Shown one piece after another: positions 61,201-64,000 of a stretch of DNA of 64,000 bases. The position numbers were made by a program, and so were the translations under genes. The notes under the pieces are model-generated. The model made no database searches. It was not told the DNA's origin and saw only the letters and a program-made list of their open reading frames with translations. Source of the stretch: Prosopocoilus inquinatus (Eukaryota; Arthropoda; Insecta; Coleoptera; Lucanidae); NCBI GenBank assembly GCA_036172665.1, contig CM069870.1:20620001-20684000 (forward strand), given 5' to 3'. The first letter of the stretch is position 1; each line of letters begins with the position of its first letter.

Positions 61201-64000
61201 TCGGCTTCCCGCCTGAATTTGGAATGTGAGGTTAGGTATTACATGTCATACGTTTCCGTATCATAAATTTATTTATTTTTCTATTAAAAGTTAAGAGTTA
61301 ATCAAATGTAAGATGATGGAAGTCAAAACTCTAAGTTTGTGAGGTTATAAAAGTATTATTAGTTTTGCTTTTAATCAGCTGACGAGTTTATGAGGTTATA
61401 CAAGTATTATAGATTGTGGCTTAGCGTCCATACAAAGAAAGCAGCACATACAATATTGCCGATAGTCTAAATGTCAAAATAGATGCGGTTAATCCTAACC
61501 TAACTTTAGCTGTATACGTCCATACAAGCGAATCTTGAAATGTACCTCGGCCACAGCATAAGCTCCGCCTTCGGCTTCTCTCCTCTATAATGAATTCTTT
61601 CAATCATGAAAGCTTTCTGGACTCTCGTAAATATCATTGTTATTCAATTTTCAATGAAAGCAAAAAGGAAAGCAGCACAAACAATGCCGGTAGTCGAAAT
61701 TCAAAATAGACGTGGCTAATCCTAACCTAACTTTAGCTGTATACGTCCATACAAGCGAATTTTGAAATGTACCTCGGCCACAGCATAAGCTCCGCCTTCG
61801 GCTTCTCTCCTCTATAATGAATTCTTTCAATCACGAAAGCTTTCTGGACTATCGTAAATATCATTGTTATTCAATTTTTGAACCAAACACATCGCACAAT
61901 ACAATAGTAGCTGATAGCCTGAAAATTAAAATCAATACTAAACCTAACCTAACTTTAACAGCAGCTGAATGTCGCTCTTTCGCAGGGTTGCCAGATATTT
62001 TGCAGGCAATGTCGTCAACTTCTTGAGCCAATTAAAAAAAAAAACGAAAGAGAAATGAAAGCAAAAGCAACAAAATACAAGGTGCGAAGTGAACAAAAAA
62101 AACAAAGAAAGATTGACAACATCAATTCATAGAAGATTAAACCAAACTGTGAAAAAGTCAATAATACTATAAAAAAAAAGGAAACGAAATACAGTGCGCA
62201 AAATAAAAGACCACAAATGAGAAACAAAACAAATGAAAAAGATGAACTACAAACACAAACAAGCGTCAATAAAATGCGAAAAGAAAATAAAAAAAAAGAA
62301 AGATGACTAAAGACTAAATGAAGCTCCAGACAAAAAATTAAGAAAAAAAATCATCTAGTAGGAGACTGTAAGGAAGAAAGAAAGAACTGTAAAAAGGCGT
62401 CAATCGAGACAAAATGTGAAAAATCAATTTGATAAAAATAAAAGAGAAATACGGAAAAAAGTAAAAACGGAAATACCAGAATACGAAGATGAAGAAATCG
62501 ACGAAAGTTTTTGCAAGTGAAAAGAAACTTGTAGGAAACAAAAGAGAACTGTAAAAAGGGGTCAATAAAAAAAACTTTTGTTTTTTTCTTCAGATTTTTG
62601 CATTTCTTTTTAAAATCGAATCGTCTAATGTATAAACAAAAAATAAATAAATGAAAAAACTGCGATTCTCCAGCCGAAAACTTTTTTTTTTTTTCAAGTT
62701 TTTGCATCGATTTTTTGTTTATACATTAGACAAAAAAAAAACAAAAAATTCTGTGGCCAGAAACTTTTGCAAGTCAAGAAACTGTGCAGGAAACAATTGG
62801 GCAAAGTAAAACAAACGAACCGTGAATAAAATGCAAAACATCAATTCCCTAAAACAAGAAAGAAATAAAAAAATATGAAATGAACAGAAAACAAATGAAA
62901 ACGATCCTAGAAGTATTCTTGTCATATACAGGGTGTCTCAACAGTACGTTCTCGGACTATTTCTCGATAACTATTGCAGATACAAAAAAAGTTTGAAAAC
63001 AATTTCGTTTTATAATCTAGAGGTTTACAACATAAAATTATTTTCACGTGATTCACAACAGGGATACTGATTGCAACTTTTTTATTTCAAATGGCACAGC
63101 CTGTATATTTTGCCAAATTTCGATTGCCCATAAAATTCTATACATTTTCTCTAAAAAGGGTGGTTTGCAGCCATTAACTTTATTTGTTCATATTTTATTT
63201 ATTTTTAACTTTAGAAAAAAGATTTTTGGTACAGATGCAGTTGATACTTTAACTTATTTTAAGCCACTATTAAAGTTTCAAAATGACAAGTCAATTTTCT
63301 TAAATAGCATGCCCTATATTTTTATATCTTAAATTGTTTGTCTAATACAGTACCTTCATTTTTGTTATGCATGTTTTATACCACTGTTTTGATTCACCCT
63401 GTATAGATAAAAATAATTTTATGTTGTAAACCTCTAAATTCTAAAACGAAAATGTTTTGAAACTTTTCTTGGGTCTGCAACAGTTATTGAGAGCGCACTG
63501 CTGGTACAGCCTGTATAATTCCTATAACTTAAAGTAGCTGCATGGACAATCATTATTGATCGCATTGTATATTTTTTCTTTGAGATTATAGGAATACAAC
63601 AAAAGTAGCCCAAATCAGATTGATAAGATTTTTAAGCGCCAAATACACACGTCTAAAAGGAGTCTGAATGGCGGAATTTCGCCCCAATCGAATCATGGTC
63701 AACCGCGAGATAAAATTTAGTCGATCGCCCCCTATACGACACTCATTGCAATAATTTTACTTATTTAAGAGATGGCAGAGGAATGTAAGAAGCTCGGCGA
63801 GTTAACTTTACACGCCCTCGAGTGTTTAAGGGAGGGTAAAGTAATGGAGGAGGTAATCGAAAAATGCCAAGAACAGCTAAAAGAAATCACCACGCTCGCC
63901 GAAACCATCAGCGGTTCGCTTCAGGGCGAAACACCGGAAAACTTGGCCGACATGATCGAGGGCGAGTTGGTTGCCATGGACAAGGCAATCGAGGAGGCCG
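37281..64000 (+). CDS. Hip1: Huntingtin-interacting protein 1, 5' part
   Basis: An endocytic adaptor linking clathrin coats, phosphoinositides and actin (Hip1/Hip1R/Sla2 family). Coding exons: 37281-37364, 54950-55213, 55439-55596, 56210-56271, 56358-56632, 56691-56938, 57003-57181, 59585-59667, 59730-59936, 59992-60142, 60279-60587 and 63770 onward, cut by the window end. All phases match, giving about 750 residues here of a family length near 1,000. Residues 1-28 carry LHPRKTSLEIEREN. The ANTH domain spans about 29-281, with QEVPVKQKHVRS, WKLCHVLHKVLREGHP, LDMSRSNS and GQCRLAPLI. The rest is largely coiled coil (KIKDLYIKLREDH). The C-terminal THATCH actin-binding domain lies outside. An acidic NLIDTTD near residue 323 might correspond to a clathrin-box region. 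Intron 1 is 17.6 kb. No lesion is visible. Confidence 0.95.
37872..37919 (+). CDS. Hip1: Candidate 48-nt alternative Hip1 exon
   Basis: It is bounded by CGGTTTTTAG and GTAAGT, is 48 nt long, and is in phase 0 at both ends, matching the phase-0 junction between Hip1 exons 1 and 2. It would insert STMDEYSLTEKTFNKY after residue 28. It also holds an ATG in a strong context (ACCATGG), so it could instead be an alternative start exon giving MDEYSLTEK and then the ANTH domain. It lies 507 bp after exon 1. No RNA evidence. Confidence 0.45.
37926..39840. other. Hip1 intron 1, no gene seen
   Basis: AT-rich intronic sequence. Short ORFs are unsupported. Confidence 0.4.
39870..40225 (-). mobile_element. 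LTR-like segment related to the 13.4-kb solo LTR
   Basis: On the minus strand it has ACAGCTGGGG near its start, then CTATAAAAG (TATA box), ATCGGCGCGCCG, AAAATAAGTGTTACAG, and AATAAAGTG near the end. The solo LTR at 13392-13941 has the matching order TTAAAG, GTCGGCGCGC and AAAATAAGTGTCG on its minus strand. It is richer in GC than the intron around it. Precise ends and target duplication were not found. Confidence 0.45.
40240..41100 (-). repeat. T-rich asymmetric block with perfect hairpin
   Basis: T-rich plus strand with GCGATCGTCTTTTG words. A perfect 13-bp inverted repeat, ATTCGTTTGGATT at 40909-40921 and its complement at 40931-40943, encloses a 9-base A-rich loop. Confidence 0.55.
41101..43439. 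other. Hip1 intron 1, no gene seen
   Basis: AT-rich intronic DNA with a short GAAAT repeat near 42274-42290. No supported gene or element ends. Confidence 0.4.
43827..45129 (-). mobile_element. Complete Tc1/mariner element, DD41D type
   Basis: 28-bp inverted ends AAGGGTTTTCCAATA followed by G or A and GGTCGGGTCGAT, with a single mismatch, are flanked by TA on each side (43825-43826 and 45130-45131). The element is 1,303 bp and holds one uninterrupted transposase gene. It lies antisense in Hip1 intron 1. Nearly identical ends and an intact ORF suggest recent insertion. Confidence 0.92.
43932..45017 (-). CDS. Mariner-family transposase, 361 aa
   Basis: Cuts and pastes the host element at TA sites. 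Residues about 4-57 form the DUF4817-type helix-turn-helix (YTTEQHVQMIKLYYQ ... GGPSKSTLQRLV), and a second HTH lies around 85-115 (SQTSAWRILRRDL). The DDE/D catalytic core has Asp159 (FSDEAHFW), Asp252 (QQDGATCHTA) and Asp294 (CDLTPLDFFLW). There are 41 residues between the second and third Asp, defining DD41D spacing, unlike the DD34D of classic mariner. The full-length frame from ATG at 45015-45017 to the stop is intact, and all three acidic residues are present, so the protein could be active. Antisense ORFs at 44217-44708 and elsewhere are shadows. Confidence 0.95.
   Translation of the reverse strand: MASYTTEQHVQMIKLYYQNECSFAQTLRALRPFYGRRGGPSKSTLQRLVAKFEKTGSVNNQRTPVRQKNARSAENIAAVRESVQENPRQSIPRRAQELGLSQTSAWRILRRDLGLHPYKIQLTQELKVNDHTQRRLFAEWASERLEEDPSFGQKIIFSDEAHFWMNGYVNKQNCRIWDDTNPHEVQQVAMHPQKVTVWCGFWAGGVIGPYFFENDVGEAITVNGERYRSMITDFFWPELNDMDVDDMWFQQDGATCHTASATMDILHERFEGMVISRGGDVNWPPRSCDLTPLDFFLWGFLKSQVYANSPQSTDALKLNITQAIAQIQRDLCARVIENWVSRIRATLRSRGGHLNDIIFRS
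45132..45828. other. Hip1 intron 1, no gene seen
   Basis: AT-rich, no supported feature. Confidence 0.4.
45829..45985. repeat. Diverged relative of the hammerhead satellite
   Basis: TGCAAATCGTTTTTGATTGCGAGCACC is the inverse complement of the satellite stretch after the ribozyme; about 80 bp later a hammerhead-like core in forward orientation is followed by CCACTGCAATCGAAAC. The unit is therefore rearranged, not tandem. Confidence 0.65.
45905..45960 (+). ncRNA. Degenerate hammerhead-like motif
   Basis: CTGAGGA (45912-45918), a short stem II GGC/GCC with possible extension, GAAAC (45935-45939), a GGCT loop and GTC (45944-45946) reproduce the type I core with minimal stem III. Stem I pairing is poor (ATTA against CAAG), so it is probably inactive. 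Confidence 0.5.
45986..48148. other. Hip1 intron 1, no gene seen
   Basis: No supported gene. Two outward ends (CACCCTGTGTA near 47285 and TATACGGGGTGAC near 47331) resemble worn Tc1-type MITE tips. A less AT-rich patch at 47540-47720 is open on the plus strand but unrecognised. Confidence 0.35.
48149..48170 (+). repeat. (GT)n microsatellite
   Basis: Eleven GT units after GCGC. Confidence 0.9.
48667..48765 (-). CDS. Candidate terminal exon with membrane segment
   Basis: On the minus strand, the acceptor CTCTCTTCCTTTTAG is followed by 32 codons and a TAA, encoding a hydrophobic stretch with glycine spacing (GVLFGLNIIGSIIGGLF) and then FYWIWFPPN. Only this phase is open. AATAAA on the minus strand at about 48500 could end the transcript. 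No convincing preceding exon was found; a GTATGT donor at 48828 has only three open codons before it. It would be a small gene nested antisense in Hip1 intron 1, or chance. Confidence 0.25.
   Translation of the reverse strand, partial: VLIGVLFGLNIIGSIIGGLFLSVFYWIWFPPN
48831..49379. other. Hip1 intron 1, no gene seen
   Basis: Contains a G-run at about 48935-48948 and AT-rich DNA; no gene. Confidence 0.35.
49384..49618. mobile_element. piggyBac-like MITE, 235 bp
   Basis: Flanked by TTAA on both sides (49380-49383 and 49619-49622) with inverted ends CCCGGCATTGGTCG and CGACTGACGCCGGG, continuing with a GAGAG/CTCTC match. The TTAA target and CCC/GGG tips are piggyBac hallmarks. Non-coding. Confidence 0.8.
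49623..50930. other. Hip1 intron 1, no gene seen
   Basis: No supported gene; an (AAT)n run lies near 50588-50602. Confidence 0.35.
50930..51060. repeat. Two TACAGGGTGTT element tips
   Basis: TATACAGGGTGTTTCAC near 50932 and TATACAGGGTGTTCAGG near 51040 are Tc1-type MITE tips in the same direction. Matching inverted tips (CACCCTGTATG) occur near 52128, so one element may span about 50.9-52.1 kb, but the arms are too worn to prove. Confidence 0.4.
51300..53830 (-). repeat. T-rich block with ~420-bp tandem repeat
   Basis: Units anchored by AAGCGATCGTCTTTTGTTTC at about 52686 and 53106, and by AAACGATCGTC at about 53525, repeat every ~420 bp. Each spans GTCACTTGTCAGTAATTACGG and ATTGCCAACTCAAAACGG. 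Older copies of the same words appear from 52290. ORFs at 52866-53075 and 53249-53464 are the same repeat read twice and are not genes. Confidence 0.75.
53831..54535. other. Hip1 intron 1, no gene seen
   Basis: AT-rich; an (AAAT)n run at about 53880-53902. Confidence 0.35.
54540..54680 (+). repeat. Direct repeat of about 70 bp
   Basis: Two copies of TTGTATGGG, CAAACT followed by GCTTCAA, and CTAATGYAATATCAAGTCAA lie in tandem just before Hip1 exon 2. Confidence 0.75.
55617..56170. mobile_element. MITE filling Hip1 intron 3, 554 bp
   Basis: Ends GAGTAAAGTCAGCGTATATG and CATATGCCGGCTTTACTC are inverted with small differences, flanked by TA. The intron is 613 bp, so without the element it would be about 57 bp, typical for this gene. 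A GCGCCATCTGTTAA motif lies inside at about 55683. Confidence 0.75.
57408..59001. mobile_element. Long member of the ATTCGAGAAAATCA MITE family
   Basis: Starts ATTCGAGAAAATCACGGAGTG with TGACACCTAGCGG just inside and ends GCGCCATCTGTTGG, then CTGATTTTCTCGAAT. The tips match the 36306-36635 element closely, but the 1.6-kb interior is longer and includes Tc1-type tips (TATACAGGCTG near 57504, ACCCTGTATA near 58806), so it is probably a MITE with further insertions. It takes up most of Hip1 intron 7. The 170-codon minus-strand ORF at 58464-58976 lies inside and shows no family features. Confidence 0.65.
59350..59480. repeat. Inverted repeat in Hip1 intron 7
   Basis: CCTCTTGATAAATTTA near 59378 pairs with TAAATTTATCAAGAGG near 59439, with weaker pairing further out (CTAACTAATTCCC against GGGCATTAGTAG). 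Probably a small worn MITE. Confidence 0.65.
60960..61045. repeat. Dispersed repeat shared with 16470-16565
   Basis: CAGGGTTACCAGATTGG, then TTTCGCCATTTGG, TACATTTTAAACAT and CTTATTTGGCGCC, in the same order as the 16.5-kb copy. Confidence 0.6.
61431..61885 (+). repeat. 227-bp tandem duplication
   Basis: Two copies, highly similar from CCTAACCTAACTTTAGC through GCTTTCTGGACT and AATATCATTGTTATTC, with matched points 227 bp apart (61513 and 61740). A weaker third start is at about 61940. It lies in Hip1 intron 11. Confidence 0.85.
62036..62925 (+). repeat. A-rich asymmetric block in Hip1 intron 11
   Basis: Purine-rich plus strand sharing ordered words with 35930-36190. The minus-strand ORFs here are F/L/S-rich and rejected. 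Confidence 0.6.
62927..63515. mobile_element. Tc1-type foldback MITE, 589 bp
   Basis: Ends TACAGGGTGTCTCAACAG and CTGCTGGTACAGCCTGTA with TA outside (62925-62926 and 63516-63517). Arms pair inward through GAGGTTTACAACATAAAATT against AATTTTATGTTGTAAACCTC. No transposase. Confidence 0.8.

Noticed and set aside
61494..61955. CCTAACCTAA words resembling the insect telomere repeat TTAGG
   Set aside because: Only two units at each place, repeated because the 227-bp segment is duplicated; not a telomeric array.
1..64000. CRISPR arrays, bacterial operons, rRNA or tRNA genes
   Set aside because: None seen; spliced genes and transposon types show this is animal nuclear DNA.

Overview
The window is eukaryotic nuclear DNA from an insect. 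It is AT-rich, with short GT-AG introns, mixed non-autonomous transposons and an insect-style small HMG-box protein. I cannot name the order with confidence; a beetle is only a guess. Real coding sequence is sparse, and nearly every ORF of 60-100 codons outside the genes below is a by-product of low-complexity DNA.

Layout. Positions 1-12,000 hold repeats: tandem units encoding a decayed Walker-A P-loop, an array of about ten units carrying a CGCCATCT motif, a ~326-bp tandem repeat, and long strand-asymmetric A-rich or T-rich blocks. Positions 12,344-12,796 hold a minus-strand intronless HMG-box gene of sperm-protamine type, followed by tiny basic ORFs. Positions 13,392-14,747 hold a solo LTR with a strong heat-shock element, followed by a 312-bp tandem satellite in which each unit carries a type I hammerhead ribozyme. 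Positions 15,000-25,900 are A/T-biased blocks, a long-arm foldback element, a hAT-type element and a few candidate exons. Positions 25,859-28,872 are three copies of one MITE in alternating orientation, one split by a nested hAT-type element with a perfect 8-bp target duplication.

The clear gene set lies on the plus strand: Camkmt (calmodulin-lysine methyltransferase, 29,419-30,436, two coding exons), Wbp4 (spliceosomal U1-type zinc finger plus WW protein, 32,259-33,478, six exons, start codon split by an intron) and Hip1 (clathrin/actin endocytic adaptor, from 37,281 past the window end). Twelve Hip1 exons are visible, covering the ANTH domain and much of the coiled-coil region; the actin-binding THATCH domain lies beyond the window. 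Hip1 intron 1 is about 17.6 kb and contains an apparently intact DD41D Tc1/mariner element in antisense, a piggyBac-like MITE and further repeats. Introns 3, 7 and 11 are also swollen by MITEs.

The three genes are unrelated housekeeping genes and do not form a functional module. The most notable non-genic content is the hammerhead-ribozyme satellite, a MITE family that spreads CTCF-like motifs, and the P-loop-encoding tandem repeat.
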